In this document: in pieces, positions 13,614 to 25,937 of the stretch
Numbering within the stretch: position 1 is the first letter of the stretch
Layout: each line of letters opens with the position of its first letter
From: Piper betle
Lineage: Eukaryota; Streptophyta; Magnoliopsida; Piperales; Piperaceae
DNA: 64,000 nucleotides
Assembly (NCBI GenBank): GCA_033002965.1
Contig: JAURVB010000725.1
Location: forward strand, 153,387-217,386
Direction of reading: 5' to 3'
Program-made: the position numbers and the translations under genes
The notes under the pieces: model-generated
Told to the model about the DNA's origin: nothing
The model's database searches: none
Seen by the model: only the letters and a program-made list of their open reading frames with translations

Positions 13614-16600
13614 CCCCCCGGCAGCTGCCAGACCCATGTCAGCAAATTTTGCCGGAATACCACAAATTAACCATGCCTTCTTTTTATATTTACAAAGAGA
13701 AAAAATCAATTGAAAACCTTGCTTCTAATTTTACCTATCTCTTACGAGTAATCGAGCAGCGAGTAATCCTCTCTGGCTCTATTTAGGAAAGTCTTCTGTA
13801 ATTGGAAAATTATAAAGCCCACTTTGGACTTCAGTTATCATCTACAAAAAAAACACAAAAAATTGGTTTATTTCTATCCAGGTAAGTAGAAAGACTTGCT
13901 CTCTTAAATAAATTAATCAATAATATCGCCGAGATATAAATTTAGTTCTTCAATTTTGCGCTGGCCTGCGCCTGGAGGCAGCCTAGAAATTATAGCTCAG
14001 TCAAAATTTATTCAGTTTCAAAACCACACTATAAAAATTAAATTCCTTAGTTAGGCGGCCAAATTGCTCAATCTGAAGTTGCTATAACCATAGTTTTAAG
14101 TACTTTATTATAATATTGAATTTATTGCTAATACAGGATATATTTGGCTCAACCATCTAGTTAAAATGGGTTCAACTAAATTTTAAAATTATAAATAAAT
14201 TAGTTTATCATACATCAAAAATCTATTTAATTGAATACCTTTCAATTTTGTGAAAATTTCAAATTAAAAAATTGGGCATGGATTAAAATGGTTTAAAGGC
14301 TTAAATCATACCCAGTTTGAAGGCACTAGGTACATGATATAGCAGGCATAACAACGTGGTATGATACAGTGTTAAAACTTTAAAACTAATGGTTATCACA
14401 TTCCTAAGAGTAATGAGTAGAGAGTACTCAATTAACCTGTGCTTCTTTTGCATCTTCCCAAAGACGATTTTTACAGTCTTCATTATTAGCAGAATTGAGG
14501 TAAAAGAATACTGGACCATAAGCCATCTTCCAGGGCTCATTGTCTTGTATCTTCAAGTTTAGATCTTTCCCAGCATAGTGATTGCTTGTGAATACCTAAA
14601 AATATATAGAAAAAAGAGTAAATATAGAGAGAGGATGACAAAAATTACACTAATTAGCATGGCATAAACTCTTCACAAGTCTGCATCGATCGTTTCTCCC
14701 TTACAAATACTGCTCCAATTTGCAGTGGGCCAAGTATTTGACCTGCCTCTTACCTAGTGTGGATGCAAGATCACACCTTAATTTTTGCTCTATACAAAGG
14801 GGCACTCTTTGTGCAACACAACGTAAAAAAATGTAATGGTAATGATTTTCAAATGGTATCCTACGAAAGATGAAGATAAACTTACGGAGAGAATGATGGG
14901 AAGTGTATGAGATGTGAGATCCTTGCTTCAATGATCCTCCTGATCGAAATTCTTGACTAGCTGTGATGTGCCAAAATTCTATCTTCTCTTTGGTGCTTAT
15001 CCAGCCATGTACCGTGTTATCTTTATTGTCCACTGAGTATTGATACTTGTCATCTACCTGTTTTCAAGATTTATGTAGTCCAGAATATTTAAGGCAAAAC
15101 TTGTCATCGCGGACTAGTTCGATCCTCGGGCATTGGCATTATTCTTTGCCTTGTGTCTGTAATGGCCATGTAGTGGAACCTAAAACATTCAAACTTTATT
15201 TACCAATTGGAATGGAACAACGAAAAAACTGAATCGAGATATCTAACCTATTCAATAAAACTATGAAAAACTATAAGATTATTTATATATGAAGCCATAT
15301 ATTTTGAATACATGTTTCAGAATTAAATCATATACAGTCCTCAAGGTTCTCAATCATGTTCTATAATCTTATGTTATCACAAATATATAGGAAATTGATT
15401 AATGACCCATATAACTGCTCATGATTTGAGGTAACAACTTGCATGCACAGGTTTGGATCCCATACATATCTTTCCGAAGCTTCATTGCGATTTTTCCGTT
15501 AATAAGAACAAAAGCAGGCCACCCTTCTTTGTGTTCATATATGGCATAGGAGTAAAAGGCAGATTTACCTTTAAGAATTACATATATGCATGCAAGAGAT
15601 AGCTTGCAAAGTAGCAATTAACCAACAAGTCCTTAAATATGAAAAAGAAAACCATGTCTTGACAACATCATACCTTATATCCATTGTTAGAGGAACTTGT
15701 GCCATTTTAAGTGTCGAACCCCACGACCTATTGAAGGAGATCTCCACTTGGTCGTCATTTTCTGTTATTACATTAAATTGGGTATTTTGCACTCTATACG
15801 AGAACAATTAATATGATTAAACATTTTTTTAAAAATCAATTTAAATATCAGATACAAATATATAACTAAATATCTAGCTATAAATTAATAACATTAAATA
15901 TTTTTACATTTCATAAACTTTTGTAGCTGTTCCATTCGCATTCCTACCTAAATTTTTTTAAAAAAAATTTTAAAAAATTGTTTACCAAAAAATAATGAGA
16001 TTGATTTTTCAAGTTAGATCAGTTGATTGTACAAATATATATCAGTTTTATAAAGCAGACCCTCGGTTGAACTCTTTGTTGCGTAATTCAAGTAGGTTGT
16101 CAACGCCGTTATAGCGGACTCCCGTAACACCACCATCCTGTTTCGAGATGGTTAGTTGCATGATGCCATTATCAATCACCACCTACAATAATCCCACACG
16201 GTATTAACAAAAAAATTGCAAGTATAATTTCTATATTAATGTACTCTACAATACAGCTGCCAACTTTAAAGTGTCATCGCCCCTTATGAGCTCCCCGATC
16301 GATGCCTGTCTTAATTGATAATTAACACTTATTTAACAGACTTGCACAATACATACTTTAAACATCATGCAAACAAATTACCCATTTTTACAAAAGAAAT
16401 GCGTACTATTCAGTTACAATAACGAGAATCATTTTCATAATATACTCTCAAATTAAGTTGATAATTCTTCGTTATTTTAATTAATTAATTTACTAATACA
16501 TATCTAGTAGTTTAATGTTGACTTGAGTAGTTAAATATAGATACTGTATGTAGATATTCCTTCTTTAAAATTGGTAGTCAAGGGTGTGGAAAAACCTTTT

Positions 16601-18675
16601 AATGCATATAAAATATAATTATCACTTAAAACAATATTAATGGCCACCACTGTATATGACTTTTCTATCTAATTAAAAAATATCATAATTAGGGTTCTCA
16701 GCCTGTAGGATTACCAGCTATATATGTAACATACACAAGGTTTATTTATTTGCAGCAAATTGAAATTTGGTATAAAACTTTGGTATGGGATATATACCAA
16801 GTTTGTGGTGTTTTCGGTCTTACTCCGGTATCATATCGGGATTGAAGTTAGCGGTAATTATTATATGAGATGGATTGTAAATTTTTTAAAATATTTAATC
16901 ATTTTGGAATGTACCTAAGACCCGTTAATAACAATATTAAACAATCCCCTCATGCCCCACCAACATATTTCACAACTTTAAAAATTATGTATTTGATAAA
17001 ATATGACAAAATCTTACTAATATTTCAAAAGTTGTACTTATTTAGAAGGTACTTATTTAAACAATCCCCTCATGCCTATAATCTATATTGATCAAACTCC
17101 ACTTAACCGTGATCAGCTGGTTTAAAGGCCAGATAAGCTGGTTCAAACTTAACAAATTTAAACCATAGCTTAAGAGCATGGGTATCCCAACTTCCTGATC
17201 AGGCCATTGAAATAATTAACAATATTTCTTAATTAGCAGCAGTGTGCAAGAAAAAGAAGAATATGGTAATTAATAGAGAAGTTTTAGAGTGTAGCTGATT
17301 ACATATTTCTTAGCTTTTATTTGCAATCTCACAACTCCATTTTCTTGAGAACCAATGATCAATGGTGAAGCTTCAAGGACAATGCAAGCCATAAGCAACT
17401 TTATGCTCATCAAAAATATCATGGTTGGTCTCTTTCCAATATTTCTCAGCCTTTATTTGGATTGCTGTTATACATGAAAATTATTATTTATCATTCTGCG
17501 TTCATATGCATGATCAAATATTTAAAGGCCATACATGTCAAAGAAAAATAATGAACTTAATTAATTTAAGAAATAAGCTAAACAGGCTTTATCATATATA
17601 GATGCTCATGACAAATGATAAAAAAAATGAGAATAAAATATTATGGTGAACGATGGGGGAAGTCATGAAGGGCAAGAGATGAGCTAGTTCAAAGATCACT
17701 TAATTACCTTCATGAAATCATAACAAGAGACTATTGTAAATGACCATGGAAAGAACCAAGAAAAGATATCACAAGCTTGTTGAACTCCTGCTACTAATGA
17801 AACTAAGCAACAATACCATTGTAGTTATATATATTGTGTCTAAACCTCATGGCCACACTGTGTTTATTCAATTTCTTGGAACACAATCTTGTGGTTCTGT
17901 GTCATGTGTGGTTAGCAGGAAAAAGAAAGAAAGAGCACACTAAAATTAAAGTCAGTGTGATGTAAAAGAAAAGAAGAAATTAAAGAATGAGACAAATTAT
18001 TTTCTCAATTAAATTATATTAATTATATCAAATATTAGGTAGTAAAAATTGTATAATTAAATTAGTTTTGATCTTCGTTAGCAAATAATATGTTCTTAAT
18101 TAAATAAATTAGGGTAAAAAATTATGAGTTATGCCTCATATGTTAGATTTATCATACATCGGTCGGCAATGATATTAGTAACTCGTATATAGGATAATAA
18201 GAAAGTTTTATTTTTGCGTTAGCTTTTGCATTAAGAGAGATTCATAATACTTATTACAAGTTTCTTTTAATTGTTAGAAGTCTTTTTGGAGATTCGAAGA
18301 GTTTAACAGTGCTAGCTTTAATGTTTGCGTACGTCGATTGTAAAAGTTTCATTCATGAATTCACTTGATAATGATAATTTCAGGGTCTTCCTGAAGAGGA
18401 GATTATTAAATTTATCTCACATCAGTCGTGTATAATATTAGTGACTTATATAAAAACTAATAGAAAAATATTATTTTTTAGCTAGTTTTTAAATTAAAAG
18501 AGACATATGCAACTATTACCTATGGCGAGTTTCTTTAGGTGTTAGAAATCATTTTGGAGGCCCAAAGAGCCCAACATCATATAGCTTATATAACCTACAC
18601 ATTTTATTTAAACATTTTCTAGTTGATCCCACGAAAAAATATTTATATATATTAAAAGTATAGTGCATAAATAGG

Positions 18676-18874
18676 AGGGGGGATACCAATTGCTACAACA
18701 AAGTGTAACAGTTTTTATTATTGGTTATAATCTCCATAATTATTGGATATTTCAAAAATTAATCGTAACAATCAATTATATCTCGCTAATTGTGAAGGTC
18801 GGAATCAATAAAAAAACTTCTGTAGGGCTTTATTGTAACACGTGCTACAACAAATCTCCTCCTGTGGGAGGTTA
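18676..18874. mobile_element. MITE-like element with imperfect inverted ends
   Basis: The left end reads GGAGGGGGGATACCAATTGC followed by TACAACAAAGTGTAACAG. The right end, on the opposite strand, contains AGGAGGAGATTTGTTGTAGC followed by ACGTGTTACAATA. The paired parts are GGAGG.GAT, a TGTAGCA/TGCTACA-type segment and GTGT(T/A)ACA. The middle is AT-rich and non-coding. Confidence 0.35.
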
Positions 18875-18883
18875 ATAAAATTT

Positions 18884-19080
18884 TATTTTTTTATATTATT
18901 ATGATCTATTTTTAGATTTTCAAAGGATGCACTAGTTAATAGATACTTTAAAATTAATTTTTATTATAATTGCTTTGATAAATAAGATGAAAGGGATAGA
19001 AATATCAATTTAAGTTGAAATTTTATAATTATTTTTATTATGTATTTTCCTATTTATCTATATAAATTTTGAGTAGTGGG
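18884..19080. repeat. AT-rich dispersed repeat, copy C (reverse orientation)
   Basis: The reverse complement carries the same ATAATTATAATAAAAATTAA core and flanks as the copies near 5396, 7125 and 49600. It directly follows the MITE-like element. Confidence 0.4.
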
Positions 19081-19867
19081 ACCTATTAAATTACTCTAAT
19101 TAAAAGGTATAACTCATATAAACTATAAGAGGTATAGCTCATGTATATATGACTCAATAAATTATATTGCATAAATAGATATATGGTAGCAAGAAAATTA
19201 ATATGTAGAGGATCATATATTATAGCATGTATTAAAAAGTTGTAACATTCATAGTACTTAGTAGTCACAATTAATATTTTTTGTGGATGTCGGACTATTC
19301 TCAACAATAAGCACACACATCATAAAGTAGAGAAAAAATCTAAAGTAGAGAGATTGTTACATTTCCTGTTGTTGGCTACCTTACACATGATCAGATCAGA
19401 AAGCGAAATTGTTACATTCCCAATTTTTGATATTTGATTTTATCGATGAGTTTGTCATTTACGTAAAAATTGGCTGTCGATCCAATCTTTTCAAGATAAT
19501 ATTTGTACTTCAGACTAAAAATTCAAAATTATCATTATTTTACAGACAAAAATAATATCTCTTTTAAGCGGTTTTTCTTATTTTCCCAACTCATAAAATG
19601 AGCTGCTAGATCACGAGAATGAACAAAATTATCTCTCTTTTTTCAAAATAGTTGAATATCCTCCATGCCTTACATACTCTAATTAGCTTATTTTGAACGA
19701 AGTAGACAGAAGAAATAATATATGTATATATTATAAGTTCAATTAGTCCAAGTAAACCGTGGATTAGTGTTTGCTTGATTTTGGATGGGTCACGTCCATC
19801 AAGACCAGCTAAAATCATAATCACATGGCCATCCTTTAATTAGCAAACAAATCCAATATCGAATTCA

Positions 19868-20690
19868 TAATTGTAAAAATCGAAATCGAACGTTGAATCG
19901 GATTGGAAAGAAGTCATTGAATTGAACCAATTTATCAAAAATTTGACAATAATTGGTTTAGTTGAATCGGTCAAAATTAATAGAGTTATTAATTAAAAAA
20001 TATGTTATTTTAATATTAGGTGTGTATTATATTTTATATTTTTTAAATTATTTAGAATTAGTTATTATTTTTTACTTGAGAAAGAGTCAAATCAATTTTT
20101 AATTACGAGAATATCACCGACCCATTTCCGTCCCTCCGATGCTCCCTTGGCGCTGCCTCCTTCTCCGTCACCCACACCCAATCCGCCTCGCCCCCACCGG
20201 TGGACCTGCCCCGCCAGCCTCAACCATCCCCACCACCCCTACCTGTCCCCTACGACCCTGCCCCCCACGGTCGCCGCCACCCACCACTATGGCCGCCCCG
20301 ACCCCGCCCCACTCCCCTCACCCCCCACCATTGGTGGCCCCACCAATCCCTCGCACCGCCCCCACCCGTCTCGTGCCCCCCCCCTCCCCACACACACCAC
20401 GTTGTCGGCCTCTTTCTTCCCCCCTCTCCCTTGTTCGCCTCACCCTCACCCGAGTCTGACCACCGTGGGCCACCGCCATGGCCGGCCCCAGCATCCCCAG
20501 CCTCGCCACTGACCCCTCGCCCGGTCTCGCATCCCCTCGTGGCGAATCGGCCGATTCTTGCAATGTCGAGAATTAGCTTAAATCGGTTCGAATCGGCCTG
20601 AATCGACTGATTTTTTACCCTATTTTTAATCAAAACGACTCGATTTTATTTTGACTCAATTTTTCACGGGGCCAAGCAAAAAATTCGAAT
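19868..20690. mobile_element. GC-rich element with AATCGG ends, possible relative of the 40.6-kb hAT-like element
   Basis: AATCGG/CGATTC-type words flank a C-rich body (20130-20540): GTTGAATCGG twice on the left and AAATCGGTTCGAATCGGCCT on the right. The overall plan, AATCGG ends around a GC-rich centre, matches the element at 40599-44800 without its LTR. Precise termini and a target duplication were not found. The Pro-rich open frames in the body are low-complexity. It ends about 150 bases upstream of the aldo-keto reductase start codon. Confidence 0.3.
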
Positions 20691-20840
20691 CAACACCCGT
20701 CTCATTATCAAAGTACGTACGTATCGAACAAGATCACCGATCGTTGTCAAGTCCGCCATTTTCGCCGATGCCATTGTTGTTGTTGCATTGCGTTGGTTCA
20801 AATTTTGCAGCGGGGTGGTTTGATCATCAACCTTATCACA

Positions 20841-21084
20841 ATGGGAGATGATATTCATTGCTTCACCCTCAACACTGGCGCGGCGATGCCGGCAGTAGGC
20901 CTCGGAACATGGCAGTCTCCCACCGGAGAAGTTGGGGCCGCCGTCGTTGCCGCCGTTAAGGTGATAGTTCCAATGTGTCTTGTTTTGTTGCTTTTGACGG
21001 CGAAAATCGCAACAAATGGCCCGTTTTGGTTGGCACTGCTTCTTATTATTTTGTTTTACGTTTACGTTTTTTTTTGGCTTATTT

Positions 21085-21127
<43 letters not shown>

Positions 21128-23900
21128 GTATATAATTTGAAGGGGATGTGATCATGAATCCATGATCAGTATCTTTCATCTTATATATTTTTTTGAGACG
21201 TTGGGGCATAGGATTTTGTGTTGCGTTGGTTAATAAACGTTACAGAACCATGTCCAAACTCAGAGGCACAATCAATCCTTAGATCATTTTCCTTTAATTA
21301 TGCTGGTGAAAGTTTAGGATCATGTATGATGATTGTGGTTGATTTAGTTTTCTTTTCTTTCTTTTTTTCGATTAAGTCTAATTTCGAAAGTGAAAATAAC
21401 TAGAGGATCACTTTCCTTTATTTATATTGGTGAAAGTTTAGGATCATATATATGATAGCTGTTGATATAGAAATTGAAAATAACTAAAGATTTCATTGAG
21501 ACATTGGAAATAACTAAAGATTTCAATTACATGTTTAGTTTTCTTCTTTTTTATTTCAGGATCAAGCCTAATTTAGAAATTGAAAATAATTAAAGATTTC
21601 ATTATGAATTTAGCAGCGCTCTCATAGGGTTTTTTTTCCCCAATTTAGCATTTGTTTTTCAAACTCCGCATTTAATTTTATGTTATGAAAATGTAATGTT
21701 ATGTTATGAAAATTTATGGGGTACCAATCATACACATGCTATATCATTTCATATGTGAGCAAATAAAACGAATAAATAAGATACATAAGACCGTAATTTT
21801 CATGTTGGCTGTGGTGAGAACGAGAATGTTGAGCTAGAAAATATAATTATTTGCAGGCAGGGTACAGGCACATCGATTGTGCACGCGTATATGGCAATGA
21901 AAAGGAGGTAACTACATTATTTCTCTCCATTGTATTTATCCTGCAAATGTTTCATTTCTTTTACTCTGTTCATTCATGCTTACTCTTCCAATATTCTTTC
22001 TTTCTCCATTAGGTAGGTAATGCTTTGAAAAAGCTGTTTGAAGAGGGTATAGTGAGGCGTGAAGACTTGTTTATCACTTCCAAACTCTGGTTTGTTTTAC
22101 TTGTCGTTATATTTATAACTTGAAATGCTGTTATTGATGCTTGGGTGTTTTTGGTCGTAGAAAAATATTGTATGATGACATTTATGTATTTGGATATTGT
22201 AATTGTTTCAGGTGTAGCGATCATGATCCTGAGGATGTGCCTGAGGCCATGAACAAGACTTTAGAAGAGCTGCAGCTTGATTATATCGACCTCTACCTTG
22301 TAAGCTAATTAATTTCTCGGGATCCAATACGTCACTCTTTCAATGCGGAGGACTAAAAATGTGAAATGAGTAGCTGTTTAATTTGTAGATGAAAATCAAT
22401 ATATAACCTATATTACTTCTGATGTAGTTGTAGTTCGGTTATAAAGATACTATTAATGTTTTCTATGACTTGGGGGAGTTAAATCAAATTAATCGTAGAA
22501 TCTTGAATCTTAGTTCAAGTTTGACTCATTATGTCAGAGAATCGACTCAAGGTGTTTTTGAAGTTACATTAATGGATTTTGAAACAATATGCTTCTAAGG
22601 CGTTGATGCGTTTTATTGTATGGAAGTATCTCCTTGCATACTTCTTGTTAGCATTCCCAAAGGACTAACCATGCATGGCCAGATGTTTTTACTCGACAAG
22701 ATTAATTATATGTTTTTCTATTGTATAATTGGCATGAAAATTTTGGTTAAATATGATGTGTCTGCAGATTCATTGGCCATTTAGGACTAAAAGCATCGGC
22801 TGGCTTTAAACCTGAGAACTTCTTGCCACTGGACATACCCGGTACATGGAAGGCCATGGAGAAGCTTTATGATTCTGGAAAATCTAAGGCAATTGGAGTC
22901 AGCAATTTTTCAACAAAGAAGTTGGATGATCTGATTAATATTGCTCGAGTTACCCCTGCTGTCAACCAGGTTGAGTGCCATCTTGGTTGGCAGCAGGCTA
23001 AGCTCAGGGAGTTCTGTCAATCAAAAGGAGTCCACTTAACCGTAATCTTGTCATTTCAACTGCAGCTCAAGCATTTTTTCAGTCCACTGTTTCTGGAAAC
23101 TATGTGAGTGATGAGAAATAATGTCATATTGCAGGCTTACTCTCCCTTGGGTTCTCCTGGGACTAAATGGATCGAAAGTGATGTGTTGCAAAACCCAGTT
23201 TTAATGACAGCAGCAGAGAAGCTGGGTAAAACTCCTGGACAGGTTGCTTTACGCTGGGGTCTGCAAATGGGGCAGACTGTGCTTCCCAAAAGCACCAAGG
23301 ATCACAGGATCAAGGAAAACTTTGATGTGTTTGGATGGTCAATTCCTGATGACATAATGGCCAAGTTTTCTGAGATTGCACAGGCTAGTATACTATTTTT
23401 TGTCTTTTATTTGCCTCAACTAAGAAGTCTTCTTTGAAAAAAGGATCTTATTTTAGGATCTAGCTAATGATAAATGACAAATTTGATATTATTAGGACAT
23501 AAGCATTGATAGAGTAGCGTACCTTATCAAAGACTGTATGCAAAGATTTTTCATTGGGCTTATATTTGGTTATTTTACAGCAACCCGCTTGTTTTAGTTT
23601 ACAAATAAGTGAGGTTAATGGGAAGTTATTATACATTGTTACTGGTCGATTCATAGCAAGACATATTTAGTACATTTGAGAAATAGAATGAATTTTTACT
23701 GTCTAATATTTGTCAAGAATGAATTTTACTGTCTAATATTTGTCAAGAAAATGCATTGTGGAAAGGATTAGATGCTCCATATTAATGACATTGACAGTTT
23801 GTATGCAATGCAGAAGAGGCTACTTCGAGGCCAATTTGCCGTTCATGAAACTCTGAGCCCTTACAAAAGCGTGGAAGAGCTTTGGGATGGTGAAATCTGA
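20841..23900 (+). CDS. Aldo-keto reductase (AKR4C type), 7 exons, with one frame-breaking base
   Basis: This is an NADPH-dependent reductase of the plant AKR4C group, which reduces sugar aldehydes and reactive carbonyls in the cytosol. Exons: 20841-20960, 21858-21908, 22014-22090, 22212-22299, 22769-23041, 23135-23383 and 23814-23900. The catalytic tetrad is visible as Asp in [11 protein letters not shown], Tyr in RVYGNE, Lys in ITSKLW and His in [31 protein letters not shown] and the family C-terminus [14 protein letters not shown] are also present. Exon 5 reads IHWPFR and then leaves frame. One extra A at about 22786 explains this, because removing it gives a frame that runs to the end of the exon. 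Intron 6 begins with GC (CAG|GCTAGT) rather than GT. The gene may be a recent pseudogene, use a different transcript, or carry a sequencing indel; everything else is intact. Confidence 0.88.
21088..21123. repeat. (TA)18 microsatellite in intron 1 of the aldo-keto reductase gene
   Basis: An uninterrupted TA run followed by TGTACGTATATA. Confidence 0.95.
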
Positions 23901-24599
23901 GCTGGTGGAAATTTGATTTGCAAGTTTCAAGGAGCTATAGTTGTTTGCCTTTTTACATCAGTCTTAAATGGTTTCATATGTAGCTAGCACTTTGGTAAAT
24001 AACCACTTTCTTTGGTAGATTGAAAAAATTATCTGTTTTGATGAAGAATAATAATACCATATCAGAACAGATTTAGCATTATTCCGAGATCCCAACATGG
24101 GATTAGGTTTTAGAAAGGAGGTTTTTTTCTAAACCACTACATTCTAGTTGCCGGGGCTACTTTAGACAACTTGGTTGATTTGCATATATAAATCCTTAAC
24201 AAATTTAGACCTTCAAAGATTGCCAGGTAACGGGTTTCATGATATGGGACCGCGTGGACGAAATGATGTGAATCCTTTGCAGGTGGTAATCTTCACAATG
24301 TGATCGTATAAACAAGAAAGACCTCCAGATTAGGATTAAGATTATAGATATATTTTTATTTTTATTTTTATTTTAGGGTAACAGAGAAGATTTCATTGGC
24401 ATTATTGTACTGTGATTAAATATGTAGCATATACGATAATGCTAATAAGAACAAGATTATGATTCTATTAGATTACTATTGGGTACACCAATACCAAATG
24501 AAATGATCTAGATTTCAAATCTGCATGATTGCGATTAAGATTATCAATATATTCTTGAAAATTAGAAAATATTCTTATGAAGGGTAGAAATAATTAGGA
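23901..24599. other. 3' flank of the aldo-keto reductase gene, no gene
   Basis: AT-rich sequence with AATAAT-type possible polyadenylation signals near 24047. No other coding segment or repeat was recognised. Confidence 0.45.
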
Positions 24600-25460
24600 T
24601 AAGGATACAAACATACTACAAGGTGGGTGGCAGTGGGTGGCCAGAAAGGAAAAGGAAAACGGTAAGAGAGGGGGAAGGAAGGGAAGTAGTGGTGAGGCGG
24701 CGATGGCACTGGCCAATGGTGGGGTGGCTCGGTAAAATAGGGGAAAAGGAAATAGGTTTAGGTGTCGGGGTAGTTTCGTAATAAAAATTTGACTCGCTCT
24801 CGACTTGTGTTAATATTATGAAATACATCCTAAAAAATATTTAAAAAATACAGTAAAATGTCATCAAATAAAATAATCGATTTTTAAGTCAAATAACATT
24901 CTCTAAACTTAATAATCCACCAAAAACTAATAAATAACGCACCCTAACACAGTAAACGGCCTAAAACTAATTTTACAATCCACTATATAAAAATAATAAT
25001 AAACTAGCATACTTGGGTATACATGACCCTCATAGCTCTTACACTAAGCCCAACCTTGACTCAACGTATGAGCTATAAGGTCATGTGTACCTAAATACAT
25101 GATGATAACGTCATAAATACAATAAAAAAATAAATTATTAGAATATATAAGAGTATGCTAATTTTTTTTTATACAGTAGATCGAAGAATTAGTTTTAGGT
25201 TATTTTCCTTATTTTGATGCATTATTTATTAATTTTGAGTGGGTTATTAAGTTTAGAACATGTTATTCAAGTTAGAACTCGATTATTTTATTTTATGATA
25301 TTTTAATGTATTTTTTAATATTTTTTGGGATGTATTTCGTAATATTGACACGAGTCAGGAGTGAGTCAAGTTTTTATTACAAAATTACCATCGTTTCATT
25401 TTTCTTCACCAACCTATTTTCTCTCCAACCGGCCGATGACTCTGTTTTGCTACACCACCA
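24600..25460. mobile_element. Head-to-head pair of LTR fragments forming an inverted repeat
   Basis: The right arm (about 25055-25460) matches 41823-42170 of the solo LTR in the same order, sharing GTATGAGCTAT, GGTCATG, ATGATGATAACGTCAT, AGAGTATGC and AGAATTAGT. The left arm (about 24620-25050), read on the minus strand, carries the same series but lacks the ATGATGATAACGTCAT segment. The arms also match each other over about 240 bases, for example TTATTAAGTTTAGA and GATGTATTTC. The C-rich stretch at 25440-25830 continues the right arm in the way the LTR does at 42170-42540. Confidence 0.65.
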
Positions 25461-25839
25461 CCACCGACAACCTTACTACCGCCATCACCTGCACCACCGT
25501 CGGCCAATGCGGCGATCGCCTTTCACTTCCTTTCCCCTCTTTTTCTTTCCCTTACCCTGTTCGCCGCCCTTCCTGCTCTGTTTCGTGGAGTGCTCATAGC
25601 TGGTCGCCTCGATGTTGTCGTCTTGTCGTCGACCCTCCCTCATCGTCGTCAACCTCCATCCAACTTGAAGTGCCGCTCGGGGACAAGAAAGCCGCCACCT
25701 TTTCTCGTATTGCATTGCAAGTTGCTCACGCCACCACCGGCAATCGTCGGTCACCATCAGGGACCATCCTGCCCCCTTTCCCAACTCTTCCCCAAGCCTG
25801 GACGGCACGTGCCATAGCGACCATGGGTGACCCAGGGGT

Positions 25840-25937
25840 AGGGAGGGATTTAATTTTCAGCCATTGGATTCAATCCAACGGTTGAAAATAAACATACAAC
25901 ACAACCAGTATAGATTTATTTTTCCCATATATATATA
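25840..25937. mobile_element. Right end of another hairpin-ended, (TA)n-associated element (E0)
   Basis: A palindrome, ATTTTCAGCCATTGGAT paired with ATCCAACGGTTGAAAAT, lies about 40 bases before a short (TA)n run. This is the layout seen at the right ends of the elements at 11.7 and 25.9 kb. No matching left end was found, so the element is truncated or was overwritten by the LTR fragments. Confidence 0.45.

Larger units (their letters stand above)
10482..17425 (-). pseudogene. Rhamnogalacturonate lyase pseudogene (tandem duplicate)
   Basis: The exons run in the same order as in the copy at 1.4-7.0 kb. Exon 1 is at about 17306-17425 (SIKLLMACIVLEASPLI), followed by exons near 16056-16183, 15905-15950, 15670-15795, 15470-15586, 15100-15180, 14885-15056, 14425-14597, 13730-13845, 12424-12460 plus 13614-13660, 11577-11715, 11310-11450, 10998-11113, 10830-10910 and 10482-10727. 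Lesions seen against the intact sister are these. Exon 6 has lost its 3' half. Exon 7 has a one-base insertion after SLKQ. TAG replaces a residue after EDFPK near 13790. Exon 10 is split by a 1.15-kb insertion. TAG follows GDYK near 11600. One base is lost in the FPEND segment near 11070. About 41 bases are lost from the second-last exon. TAA follows QQTS in the last exon, near 10549. Introns are kept, so this is a DNA-level tandem duplicate rather than a retrocopy. Confidence 0.92.
17426..20840. other. Spacer, AT-rich, with repeat-derived sequence
   Basis: No recognisable gene. It contains a MITE-like element near 18676-18874, a reversed AT-rich dispersed repeat near 18884-19080 and a GC-rich AATCGG-bearing element near 19868-20690, each listed separately. 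The open frames here are short or low-complexity. Confidence 0.5.

Noticed and set aside
20139..20633. Overlapping open frames of 80-130 residues
   Set aside because: Low-complexity Pro/His-rich or Gly-rich translations of a C-rich repeat body; no domain or homologous motif.
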